Positions 17,626 through 26,282 of a DNA stretch of 64,000 nt are shown piece after piece (position 1 is the stretch's first letter; the number at the start of each line of letters is the position of its first letter). The stretch lies in NCBI RefSeq assembly GCF_014041995.1, contig NZ_CP059492.1, positions 1,426,001 to 1,490,000 of the forward strand, written 5' to 3'. Both the position numbers and the translations under genes were made by a program. Source of the stretch: Changpingibacter yushuensis. GTDB lineage: Bacteria; Actinomycetota; Actinomycetes; Actinomycetales; Actinomycetaceae. The notes under the pieces are model-generated. The model was not told the origin of the DNA and ran no database searches. It saw only the letters and a program-made list of their open reading frames with translations.

Positions 17626-18489
17626 ATGGCTGCCCAAGATTATCGCCCAGTAAGGGTGCCTGTGGCAGTGGCGGGCAGGGTGCTCGGGTTTAGTAAGCAG
17701 GCTTACTATAAATGGGTTAAAAACCCAGTCTCGGCTAGAGAGGTAGAAGAATCAGGGCTGACGCAGAAACTTTTAGAGTTACATGCGGATGATCCTGAGT
17801 TTGGTTACAGGTTCCTTGCCGACGAGATGCAATCGCTTGGGTTTAGGGTGTCTGAAAGACGTGTGTGGCGACTTTGCAACAAAGCTGGGATCAGGTCAGT
17901 GATTAGTAAACGTAAACGTAAATATGTGCCTGCGGGTGAGCCTGTTAGTGATGATCTAGTTAAGCGCGACTTCACAGCTAATAAACCTAACCAGCTTTGG
18001 TTGACCGATATTACAGAGCATCACACGAAAGAAGGCCGTCTCTATATTTGTGCGGTTAAAGACGTGTTCTCTAACCGCATTGTGGGTTATTCGATCAACA
18101 GCAGAATGAAAGCAAGTCTTGCTGTTAATGCTTTACAGAATGCGCTATTGCAGCGTGATTACCCGGCTGGTGTTGTGGTGCATTCAGATCGGGGTAGCCA
18201 GTTTCGTTCCCGTAAATATCGGCATGTTTTAGAGGAAAACGGTTTGTTACAGTCGATGGGTCAAGTAGGTGCGGCAGGGGATAATGCTGCGATGGAATCG
18301 TTCTTCAGCTTGTTGCAAAAGAACGTGCTTGACCGTAAAAGTTGGGCATTTAGGAGCAAGTTACGACTTGCGATTGTTTCTTGGATCGAGGGTAAATATC
18401 ATCGTAAACGCAGGCAGCGAAAGCTCGGCAAATTGACCCCTGTCGAGTTCGAGATGGTTATGATGGAAACAGTCGCGTTAGCGGCTTGA
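17626..18489 (+). CDS. IS3-family transposase OrfB (DDE catalytic subunit)
   Basis: 287 residues from an internal ATG; the frame is open upstream through the CAAAAACCC run, allowing an OrfAB fusion by -1 frameshift. HTH_21-like segment early, then the rve integrase core with the DDE triad in WLTDITEH, VVHSDRGSQF and DNAAMESFFSLLQKN. No lesion is seen, so the element may be active. Confidence 0.9.
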   Translation: MAAQDYRPVRVPVAVAGRVLGFSKQAYYKWVKNPVSAREVEESGLTQKLLELHADDPEFGYRFLADEMQSLGFRVSERRVWRLCNKAGIRSVISKRKRKYVPAGEPVSDDLVKRDFTANKPNQLWLTDITEHHTKEGRLYICAVKDVFSNRIVGYSINSRMKASLAVNALQNALLQRDYPAGVVVHSDRGSQFRSRKYRHVLEENGLLQSMGQVGAAGDNAAMESFFSLLQKNVLDRKSWAFRSKLRLAIVSWIEGKYHRKRRQRKLGKLTPVEFEMVMMETVALAA

Positions 18490-18553
18490 AAATAAAGAAA
18501 TTATAGTCAACCAAACCTTCAGCAGACCCATCCTTCTTTCTTGGAGCGCGAAC

Positions 18554-19363
18554 ATGCCTCGTTCATCCCACGGCGGCCGACACGAACTCGGCCAGAACTT
18601 CCTCACCCACACACCCACTATCAGCAAGATCACAGCCCTCGTTACGGCGACGAAGGGGCCGATCCTTGAACTCGGCGCTGGAGCCGGTGCACTCACGAGG
18701 CCTCTCGCGCAACTCGGCAGGCCAGTGACTGCGATCGACATCGACGAGCATCGGATCGCAAGCCTCCAAAGCGCACTGCCAGGCGTGACGATCAATCACG
18801 CCGACGCGCTCACCGTTCCTCTCGACCATCCCGTGATCGTAGGGAACATCCCTTTCCACCTCACCACTCCGATTCTGCGACGGCTTCTCCGGGGCGGCAC
18901 CTGGACCGAGGCCGTGCTCCTCACTCAATGGGAGGTCGCACGCAAGCGCTGCGGGATCGGTGGCTCCACCATGCTGACTGCGCAGACTGCGCCCTGGTTT
19001 ACCTTCGACCTCCACGGCCGGGTTCCCTCCTGGGGTTTTCGCCCACGCCCCAGCGTTGATGGGGGCATCATCCAGATCAGTAGACGCAACCATCCTCTCG
19101 TTCCCGGTTCACAGCGCAGCCGGTACGAACAGTTCGTACGCGCGGTGTTCACCGGTCGAGGCGGAACCCTCGAGCGCATCATCGCGAACGCGGGCCGCCT
19201 CGATCCTGGACAAGCCAAGCAACTCTTGAGGCAGAGTGGCATCGACACACGCGCGTTGCCGCGAGACCTGACACCAGAGCAGTGGGCCGGAGTCTGGAAC
19301 GCGATGCCTGAGCAGCCACCACTCAAAACCCACCAAACACGACCACGGTCTAACGATTCATGA
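18554..19363 (+). CDS. erm: 23S rRNA (adenine-N6) dimethyltransferase, MLS-B resistance
   Basis: 269 residues. The SAM-binding motif ILELGAGAGALTRPLA (about 35-50) and catalytic motif VGNIPFHLTTPI are diagnostic of Erm enzymes that methylate A2058, giving macrolide-lincosamide-streptogramin B resistance. Overall it resembles the Erm(X)/actinobacterial group (QWEVARKRCGIGGSTMLTAQ, WFTFDLHGRVP), but I cannot assign a numbered class. RBS GGAG at 18543-18546, ATG at 18554. The leader region lies on the far side of an IS, so expression is probably uncoupled from drug induction and may use an IS-derived promoter. Confidence 0.93.
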   Translation: MPRSSHGGRHELGQNFLTHTPTISKITALVTATKGPILELGAGAGALTRPLAQLGRPVTAIDIDEHRIASLQSALPGVTINHADALTVPLDHPVIVGNIPFHLTTPILRRLLRGGTWTEAVLLTQWEVARKRCGIGGSTMLTAQTAPWFTFDLHGRVPSWGFRPRPSVDGGIIQISRRNHPLVPGSQRSRYEQFVRAVFTGRGGTLERIIANAGRLDPGQAKQLLRQSGIDTRALPRDLTPEQWAGVWNAMPEQPPLKTHQTRPRSNDS

Positions 19364-19469
19364 TCTCGCTGCCCGCGATGATCAGTCGGTCGCGCGAGTG
19401 AACTCTCACCGACCGGTAAACTACAACCGCGCACACGCGCACGATCACAGGTGAGTGCGTTTAGGGCAC

Positions 19470-20441
19470 CTCGGCTACGCGATCACCGCGCACCGTGCGC
19501 AAGGATCGACCGTGACGACCGCGCACGCGATCGTGTCGTCGCCGGAAATGACTCGCGAATCGTTCTACGTCGCAATGACCCGCGGCCGGGAAACCAACCG
19601 CGCCTGCATCGCCACCGACCAACACCACCTCGAAGAACACCAGCACCGCGACGACCTCCACATGACCGCTAGGAGCATCCTCTACGGCATCCTGCAACAC
19701 GTCGGCGCGGAACCATCCGCGCACGACACCATCACCGCCGAGCAAGAAACGTGGGGATCGCTGGCGCAGTTCGCGGCGGAGTACGAGACCATTGCTCAAG
19801 AAGCTCAGCAACACCGCTGGACCAGCCTCCTCGAACAAGGAGGGCTCACCACCGAAGTGCTCGATGAACTCGTCGAGACAGAGTCCTTCGGAATCCTTAC
19901 CACTGAGCTGCGTCGCCTCGAAGCGGCAGGCCACGACATCGACCAACTACTTCCGCGGGTGGTGCAGGCCGGGAACCTCGATGGCGTCGATGATCTCAGG
20001 TCACTGCTGCGGTACCGGATCCAAAAGATCACCAGCACCTACCCACCCAGTCCGCGACGCGCAACCCAGCTCATCGCAGAACTCGTTCCCCGAGCTACGG
20101 GCGTCACCGACCCTGCCATGCGCACAGCACTGGACGAGCGAGAGCAACTCATGGGCGAACGTCTCGACGCGCTCACCCAGGCCGCGATCGATCAGCCCGC
20201 ACCGTGACTGGCCATGCTCGGAGACCTCGACCACGAGACCCGGAAACAGATGGTTCGCGCGGTCGCCGCATACCGTGACCGCTGGGGCTTCACCTCGACA
20301 AGCGCTCTCGGACAGGTGCCCGCCGATGACGCGCAACGCCTCGACTACGAACGCACCCGCGCCGCACTCGCACGCTTGAACCAAGTTGCAGGCGATCAAG
20401 TCCGGGAGGTCGCGCAGCGGCGGAATGAGCGCAGGCTCTAG
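19470..20441 (+). pseudogene. MobF relaxase-helicase, 3' part (continuation of the gene at 6235)
   Basis: The frame begins exactly at CTCGG of the right junction and reads LGYAITAHRAQGSTVTTAHA, the last helicase motif of the relaxase whose 5' part ends at 8754. FYVAMTRGRETNRACI follows. A second in-frame TGA (20205-20207) again replaces a likely Trp (QPAP-stop-LAMLGD). The typical C-terminus AAYRDRWGFTSTSALG continues to TAG at 20439-20441. The gene is thus broken three times: insertion plus two TGA codons. Confidence 0.85.
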
Positions 20442-20643
20442 AGACCACGACGTAAAAGCGCCTCGGTTCTTGAGGCCTTCCTTCTTGCTGGAGCGGTGGG
20501 TAGCCTGATGGTGGCAGGAGCAACCACGCGCCGATCCCCGCAAGCTGGGGTGAGGCAGACCGTTCGAGACGCGTCTCGGGTATTCAACCACTCAGGACCG
20601 GCCACACTGCGATAGTCCTGCGTGCGAAAGTGAGGCCCACATC

Positions 20644-20970
20644 ATGCTCCTGAACCGGCTCTGGAACGCCAGCATCCACACCCGCATCTTCCTGCGCCAT
20701 TGGATGCCCACCAACATCCTCCTCGACAAGCTGCGCACCCGACGCGGCCTGAAATGGGGAATCCCCGCGATGCTCCTCGGCGTCGTCCACCTGCTGATCG
20801 CAGTCACCTGCACCGGGCTCATCGAGCAGGGCTGGAGCAAATGGCTCTACCTCGTGTTCTTCCTCGCCCTATGGAATGCGCTGAAGTTCTTCTTCTTTGG
20901 ACCGTGGAGCCTCGTACTGCTCGCTCGCGCACGGGCACGTGAGATGCGGTCACACAGAGGCTCCAGATAA
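20644..20970 (+). CDS. Small membrane protein downstream of the relaxase
   Basis: 108 residues with two hydrophobic helices (WGIPAMLLGVVHLLIAVTCT and WLYLVFFLALWNALKFFFFG) and a basic C-terminal tail. Small proteins of this type commonly follow traA-like relaxase genes in actinobacterial elements and are often mis-annotated as sulfate permeases; their function is unknown. It lies 200 bp after the relaxase remnant on the same strand. Confidence 0.7.
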   Translation: MLLNRLWNASIHTRIFLRHWMPTNILLDKLRTRRGLKWGIPAMLLGVVHLLIAVTCTGLIEQGWSKWLYLVFFLALWNALKFFFFGPWSLVLLARARAREMRSHRGSR

Positions 20971-21021
20971 CCCAGGCCTGTGTAGCGCGGCAGTATTTGT
21001 CGTCACTTTCTAGTCCGCAAC

Positions 21022-21636
21022 TTACTTGTCGGACATTGAGTCATAGAACGGGCGCACACCCTCCACCCAGTCGGACGTTTCAATGATCTCGGAGCGAGGG
21101 ACTTCCGCAGGCCAGTTGGCGAGGAACCAATACTCCGCAGATTCAAGTGGCACCCATAACGGGCGATCCTAGACGTGCCCCTTGTACCACTCCGCTCGCC
21201 GAGCGTAACGAGGGTCGGTCGGCATTGCCGTGAGCTTGGACCACGTCCAGTCGGTGAGATCAGCGAAGTCGTATGGGAGATCCTTAAACGGGCTGGGAGC
21301 ATCAACGCGTCTCGCGCGATGTGTCTTCTCGCCACGCACGAACATCAGCCCCCCGACTACCTCGCCCGAGGTTGACTCGAACAGAGCATCGTCTTGCGTC
21401 ATGTTCTTCTGGATGCCCTTGATAACGATGTAGGCCTCGAAGAGGTCGTACACAGCATAGAGTCCCCAGTTCGCTGCCACTGCCACAGCCTCGACGTCAC
21501 GAGAATGGCGCAGCTCCTTCAACAAGCCTGCTGCCCACATGAGCGAGCGCAGACGGATTCGGTACATCGCCTCAAGATCCACTTCCATTAGAGAAACGCT
21601 ACTGCCAGTGTTTCGAAGACAACCCTTCAGAATCAA
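21022..21636 (-). pseudogene. Hypothetical protein with one in-frame amber codon
   Basis: A continuous 205-codon frame (start ATG 21636 or, more likely, MEVDLEAMYRIRLRSL at 21588) is broken only by TAG at 21169-21171, then continues with DRPLWVPLESAEYWFLANWP to TAA at 21022. The Trp-rich, acidic tail looks coding on both sides of the stop. No family recognised. Confidence 0.55.
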
Positions 21637-21753
21637 GGCACCTTACGAGGGTGAGCAGTCTCTCTCGACAGACTGGACGGATGTGCCAACAGCTCAATAA
21701 CGACCACCAAGCCGTCCTCTTCCGCATGAATTCCACGCCGGAGGTGGCCAGCC

Positions 21754-22934
21754 GTGGCTAGACCTCGCACCCCAATCGGAGCTTTTGGCGTCGTAAGCAC
21801 CCGGCGCACCGACGGCGGACGGTGCGTCGCTCGGACCCGGTACCGGGACTGGGATGGTAAGAGCAGACACGTCCAGGTCACTGGCGCGACCAGACCCACC
21901 GCAGAACGCGAGTTGAAGAAGAAGCTCTCCGAACGGGATCTGTTCAACCCTGGGTTCTCCGGGATGAGCGCCGACAGCTCCTTCCCTGCGCTGGTGTCGT
22001 ATTGGCTCGAAGACATGGACCTTGAAGACCGGCTCTCGCGTACGACAAGGCTGCTCTATGAGCGCAACATGCGGACCCTCGTCCTGTCCTTTTTCAAGGA
22101 GGTCACGCTGAGGGAGATCGGGGTGGCCCGCTGCGACTACTTCCTCAAGCAACTTGCGAAGAAGAGCTACAACCGAGCACGCCAAGCCCGAGTCGTCCTG
22201 CGGCTCGCGCTCGGACTTACTGTGCGCCATGAGATCATCCCTCGCAACCCGATGGATCATGTCTCCCGGCTCCGTCGCCCCACTCGCACCCCGGACGTGT
22301 TCACCTGGGGCGAGCTCGAAGCGATCCGCACTGGCATCAGCGCCTGGGAACAGCGACCGATCAAGGCAGGGCCGAAACCGGACGGGCAACTCGGGCAGAT
22401 CGTGGAAGTCATGCTCGGTACCTCAGCACGCATCGGCGAGTTCCTTGCGATCCGCGTCGGAGACCTCGACCTTGCGGTCCCGATCCCCTCGGTGCGCATC
22501 TCTGGAACGATCATCAGCCGAAAGGGTGAACCCACGCACCGCTAGGACCACCCCAAGACTGCTCGCTCCGTTCGCCGAGTCGCCCTGCCGGGATTCGCAC
22601 TCCAGGCGGTCCAGGCACGTCTCAAGAAGATCCGCTTCCCGCACCCGGATGCACTGCTGTTCGCGACCCGCGTCGGGACACCGCACACGGCCAACAACAT
22701 CCGCAGGCAGCTCAGGGACGTGATGGACAAGGCCGGGTCGCGGACGTGACCCCGCACCGGTTCCGCCGCACCGCCGCGACCGCGATTAACGAGATCGGAG
22801 GACTGCAACTCGCCTCCGAACTCCTCGGTCACAGCGACCCCTCCATCACGAGAGAGCACTACATACGCCGCAACGAGACCGTGGACCCGATCACGGCAGA
22901 GTTCTTGGAGAATGCCCTTGGGAAGGCGAGCTGA
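21754..22934 (+). pseudogene. Tyrosine recombinase (integrase), nonsense codon plus frameshift
   Basis: From GTG 21754 (RBS GGAGG) the frame encodes an arm-binding domain, a SAM-like core-binding domain and the first catalytic Arg (GTSARIGEFLAIRVGDLD). TAG at 22543-22545 interrupts GEPTHR-stop-DHPKTARSVRR, where Gln is likely (CAG to TAG). After another 65 codons a frameshift near 22736-22746 moves the rest (PHRFRRTAATAIN, ELLGHS, REHYIRRNE with the Tyr nucleophile) to another frame. It was plausibly the integrase of the outer island or of an older element now fused into it. Confidence 0.85.
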
Positions 22935-22968
22935 TCGCAGCCGCGAGGCAGTCAGCTCTTTGCCCTCT

Positions 22969-23005
22969 TAACTCTCTACAGATGGGTGTCATCTGTAGAG
23001 AGTTA
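22969..23005. terminator. Perfect 15-bp inverted repeat between integrase and defence genes
   Basis: TAACTCTCTACAGAT (22969-22983), a 7-nt loop, and the exact complement (22991-23005). No T run follows, so it may be a terminator working in both directions, a protein-binding dyad, or an attachment-type site. It marks the boundary between the relaxase/integrase remnant and the defence block. Confidence 0.45.
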
Positions 23006-23182
23006 GGAGGAGGCTTCGGCGGACCGGGGCAGTCCGTATGAGGCCGACGGGTCACGATGGCTGGTCATGTAACCCGCTGCAAGCACGCCTCATCGAAACG
23101 CTAAGGCCGGAACAGTTTTGATGAGCCATCCGATTCACTCGAAAAACGTAAAATACGGAGCGTTCGGTGCTATCATGGCTAC

Positions 23183-24529
23183 ATGATCCTACTGAGCTTC
23201 ACTGTGCGCAACCATAAGAGCATCCGCGACGAGGTCGCGGTCGATCTCACGCGCCCTACGCTGAAGACTCTCCAGCCGAAGGATGGCGACTGGAGCGCGG
23301 CGAGCTACCCGCTCGCTGGGATCTTCGGGGGCAATGCAACCGGCAAGTCCGCAGTTCTGGACGCGTTCCGCTACGCCTTCACCGCGATCAGGCAATCTGC
23401 CACCGTGTGGCAGGAGGCGAAGTCCATGCGGCGCGCACCTTTCAAGCTTGACGGGAACTCGCAGACTTCAACGAGCCTCTACGAGCTTGATCTTGTCCAC
23501 GACGGACGCCGTTACATGTACGGCTTCGAGGTTGATCGGGATGGAATCAAACGCGAGTGGCTACGTGACGTTCCTAGCTCGCGTTGGCGCACCCTGCTGG
23601 AGCGCGATCGCGAAGAGAACGTGTTCACGTTCCATCAGCGCCTTGGCTCCAAGATCGAGGTGACGCCCCGAGAACTCGTTCTCAGCCGCGCACTCTTGCT
23701 GAGAGACTCAGCAATCCACGCCTTCGCTCATGACCTTGTCGAGAGCTTCGACATCGTTCTAGTGAAGGACTCGCACCGGACGGCTCGTTTGAGGAGCCTC
23801 GCGGACTCGCTAGCAGATGGCGACGTGACGTTCGCTGACCTCGAAGCATTGCTTCAAGTTGCGGATATCGGTGTCATGAAGGTTGATATCGAGGAAACAA
23901 ACATTCCGGAACGGATCCGCCGGGCAGTCCTTCGGTTCGAACGCGACTTGCGCGAAGAGCACGACGAAGACGCTAGCGGCGAAGGCCAGGACGACGGAGA
24001 CGAAGAGCAAGAGGAACTCGAAGTCGATGAACTCGAACAGGTTGTACGGCGTCTTCTCCTCACTCACCAGGGAACCGCTGACGACTGCCCGCCATTCTCC
24101 GTAGAAGAGGAGAGCGATGGAACCATCGCTTGGCTCGCGATCGCAGTACCTGCGCTAGAAGCACTCCGTGGAGGTGGGCTGCTCTTGGTAGATGAGATCG
24201 ATGCAAGCCTGCACCCACATCTGCTAGAGGTGCTCCTCGGCGCGTTCGCAGACCCACTTGTCAACGCACACCACGCGCAGCTCATCTTCACCAGCCACGA
24301 GTCATATGTCCTCTCACCACTAAGCGAGGTCCGCCTGGAACCAGAACAGATCTGGCTTACCGACAAAACTAACGAAGGAGTGACCGAGCTGGCCTGCCTG
24401 GCCGACTTCCCCAAGCACCCCGACGCCAACGTTGCAAAGCGCTACCTCACAGGACGATACGGCGGAACCCCGAGGCTCTCGCCGAGCCTGTTCGCCGCTC
24501 TCGTTGATACCGGAGAGGTGCAGCAATAG
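23183..24529 (+). CDS. AAA_21-type ATPase of an AbiL/RloAB-like defence system
   Basis: 448 residues of the OLD/SMC-like ABC ATPase class: Walker A in GIFGGNATGKSAVLDAF, Walker B in GLLLVDEIDASLHPHL and the switch His in FTSHE. A very acidic linker (about residues 255-285) sits where the coiled-coil insert is in relatives. It lies one base ahead of an RloB-family gene, the arrangement of AbiLi/AbiLii and RloA/RloB; PARIS AriA is the alternative relative. Such ATPases usually sense phage and release a toxic nuclease partner. First gene of the defence block. Confidence 0.85.
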   Translation: MILLSFTVRNHKSIRDEVAVDLTRPTLKTLQPKDGDWSAASYPLAGIFGGNATGKSAVLDAFRYAFTAIRQSATVWQEAKSMRRAPFKLDGNSQTSTSLYELDLVHDGRRYMYGFEVDRDGIKREWLRDVPSSRWRTLLERDREENVFTFHQRLGSKIEVTPRELVLSRALLLRDSAIHAFAHDLVESFDIVLVKDSHRTARLRSLADSLADGDVTFADLEALLQVADIGVMKVDIEETNIPERIRRAVLRFERDLREEHDEDASGEGQDDGDEEQEELEVDELEQVVRRLLLTHQGTADDCPPFSVEEESDGTIAWLAIAVPALEALRGGGLLLVDEIDASLHPHLLEVLLGAFADPLVNAHHAQLIFTSHESYVLSPLSEVRLEPEQIWLTDKTNEGVTELACLADFPKHPDANVAKRYLTGRYGGTPRLSPSLFAALVDTGEVQQ

Positions 24530-25122
24530 TGGCGGGCAGACAACGTCGACGCCCCACCAGGCCGCATCGGCAACCTGCACGACGCATCCTTGTCGTCACG
24601 GAAGGAACCCGCACCGAGCCCCAATATGTTGAGGGATTGAACCGCTACCTGCGAAGTAAGGGCGCTACGGCTATCGTCAAGCCCGTTTCGGTGGGCAAGG
24701 ACCCGCTGAAAGTCGTGCAGAAGTGCGTTGAGAAGAGGGACGAAGCGGCACAGAACGACAAGGGCTATGACGAGAGCGTGTGTCTGGTCGACGTCGATGA
24801 ACACCAGACGTTGCCTGCGGCCGTTCAATTAGCTGAACGAGAGGAGATACGGCTTCTGGTTTCGAACCTCAAGTTCGAGGCATGGCTGCGATGGCACGTT
24901 GAGGACAAGCGCTCGGTGCTCACCTCGACGCAGCTTGACGATCTTGTTGCCAGGCTCGGTCTCGTCAAAGGCAAGATCCTCTCGCAGTCGTTCCCGTTCC
25001 ATCAGGTGCACAGCGCAAGTGTTACGGCTCGAGCGATTGATCCTGAGATGCGGCCAGGGCGCAAAGGGCCGAACCCGTCGTCGGCGATGCCGATCCTCGT
25101 AGAGCTTATGCAAGGGGCTTGA
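24529..25122 (+). CDS. rloB: RloB-family (TOPRIM-like) nuclease-type protein
   Basis: 197 residues from GTG 24529, overlapping the upstream stop by one base (TAGTG). ILVVTEGTRTEPQYVEGL carries the conserved Glu and VCLVDVDEH the Asp pair of the RloB/TOPRIM fold; KFEAWLRWHV and PNPSSAMPILV are further family hallmarks. By analogy with AbiLii it is the effector of a two-gene abortive-infection module. Target nucleic acid is not predictable from sequence. Confidence 0.85.
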   Translation: MAGRQRRRPTRPHRQPARRILVVTEGTRTEPQYVEGLNRYLRSKGATAIVKPVSVGKDPLKVVQKCVEKRDEAAQNDKGYDESVCLVDVDEHQTLPAAVQLAEREEIRLLVSNLKFEAWLRWHVEDKRSVLTSTQLDDLVARLGLVKGKILSQSFPFHQVHSASVTARAIDPEMRPGRKGPNPSSAMPILVELMQGA

Positions 25123-25316
25123 ACCGATGGTAGTGACAGAGAAGTGCTGCCAGAAGTCAACGCGAACAGTTTGGTGCTTGCCTGGCGACGAGCCTCTGCC
25201 CATTCATGTCGGTGCGCCAACATGCCCTGGCATCGCAGCGCGAGTATCTTTTTCCATCGCGTCGGACGCGACGTCGATACGAATCTGCGGAAACCACTAG
25301 GACTCAAGAGGAAATA

Positions 25317-26276
25317 ATGACAGAAATAACCCACGCGCAGATTGCTGCGTTCGCTGCTGAGCGGATCAATCTGCCCCACACTGACGCGGTCAAGCACCGT
25401 AGTCAAGTTAACGGACTCCGAGATCGCCTTGCTGCAAAGATCGCCGCCGATCCTGCATACGGCCTTGTCAAGAGTCTCCATGCCGGGAGCGTTGCAAAGA
25501 GCACAGCGCTTAAGAGCGTCAACGATCTTGATCTTGCCGTGTATGTCAAAGCGGCAGAAGCTCCGGAAGACGATTCAGAACTCGTCCCGTGGCTGGCGGA
25601 TCGTCTCTACGAGGCCACCACGAACATGGATCGTGACCAATTCGAAGAGCAGACACACTGCGTCACGGTTCACTATCGCGGATCTGGCCTCGATGTCGAT
25701 GTTGTTCCGGTGCTTTACGAAGGCGAAGCCAATGATGTGGGTTATCTCATCAAGAAGCACACTGGAGACAGACTGAAGACGAGTACACGGCTTCACCTCG
25801 ACTTCATCGCAAACCGGCGCAAGACGTATGGCCTGGAATTTCTGGAACTCATCCGCATAACCAAATGGTGGAAGCGCCAGATCGTCACGCGAACCGATCC
25901 CGACTTCAGATTCAAGTCCTTCATGATTGAGCTGATCTGGGCTCATCTCGCAGATGAAGGCGTGCAGCTTACCGATTACCCGAGAGCTCTGGAAACCTTC
26001 TTTGAGTGGATTGTGAAAACTGGGCTCGAAGAACGGGTGACATTCACCGACTATACGTCCACGTTCCCGACTCGCGGATCTAATCCCATTGAGATTCTCG
26101 ATCCCGTGAACCCGGAGAACAACGTCGCGAGCCGGTACGACAACTTCGGACGAGACAAGATTCTCGATGCGGCTGGGTCCGCGTACGACGCTCTCACCGA
26201 TGCTCGTTTTGCAACGACCAAAGGTCGCGCAGTCGATGACTGGCAAGAACTCCTTGGTCCCACCTTCAAAGGATAG
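25317..26276 (+). CDS. CBASS CD-NTase (cyclic oligonucleotide synthase)
   Basis: 319 residues from ATG 25317 (GAGGAA just upstream; the frame extends further but lacks an RBS). The nucleotidyltransferase signature is complete: GSVAKSTALKSVNDLDLAVYV (G57S58, D70/D72) and third acidic residue D126/D128 in GLDVDVVPV. CD-NTases make cyclic di- or trinucleotides after phage sensing. The next genes (HORMA, TRIP13, SAVED effector) define a type III CBASS; the SAVED partner suggests a cyclic trinucleotide product (inference from known SAVED ligands). Confidence 0.92.
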   Translation: MTEITHAQIAAFAAERINLPHTDAVKHRSQVNGLRDRLAAKIAADPAYGLVKSLHAGSVAKSTALKSVNDLDLAVYVKAAEAPEDDSELVPWLADRLYEATTNMDRDQFEEQTHCVTVHYRGSGLDVDVVPVLYEGEANDVGYLIKKHTGDRLKTSTRLHLDFIANRRKTYGLEFLELIRITKWWKRQIVTRTDPDFRFKSFMIELIWAHLADEGVQLTDYPRALETFFEWIVKTGLEERVTFTDYTSTFPTRGSNPIEILDPVNPENNVASRYDNFGRDKILDAAGSAYDALTDARFATTKGRAVDDWQELLGPTFKG

Positions 26277-26282
26277 ACGCCA

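Larger units (their letters stand above)
17245..18529 (+). mobile_element. IS3-family insertion sequence in the erm leader
   Basis: 1,285 bp with about 26-bp terminal inverted repeats (GGGTCTGCTGAAGGTTTGG... at 17245-17270, complement at 18504-18529). It is flanked by the 3-bp target duplication ATC (17242-17244 and 18530-18532), as expected for IS3. It carries overlapping-frame orfA/orfB. It is visibly richer in A+T than the surrounding element, suggesting a recent arrival from another genome. Confidence 0.93.
8755..19474. mobile_element. Nested serine-integrase element carrying erm, inserted in a relaxase gene
   Basis: The interrupted relaxase reads ...NVE-CTC-GGG-stop on the left (CTCGG at 8755-8759). 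It resumes as CTC-GGC-TAC-GCG on the right (CTCGG at 19470-19474), same frame, restoring VELGYAITAHRAQGSTV. The 5-bp CTCGG common core fits recombination by the large serine recombinase encoded next to the left junction. The junction flanks are imperfect inverted repeats (GTAGCCGAGG..TAAACGCAC at both ends), as expected from attP arms. Contents: integrase, two small-operon genes, MerR/VOC, a second relaxase, and erm with an IS3 insertion. Size about 10.7 kb. Confidence 0.88.

Noticed and set aside
18554-19363. KsgA housekeeping rRNA dimethyltransferase
   Set aside because: Location in a mobile element, actinobacterial Erm-type motifs (VGNIPFHLTTPI, QWEVARKR) and an attenuator-type leader fit Erm rather than KsgA.
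6934-20207. UGA read as tryptophan in the outer relaxase
   Set aside because: Other Trp codons in the same gene are TGG, the host genes use TGA as stop, and the gene is broken in other ways; ordinary nonsense mutation is simpler.
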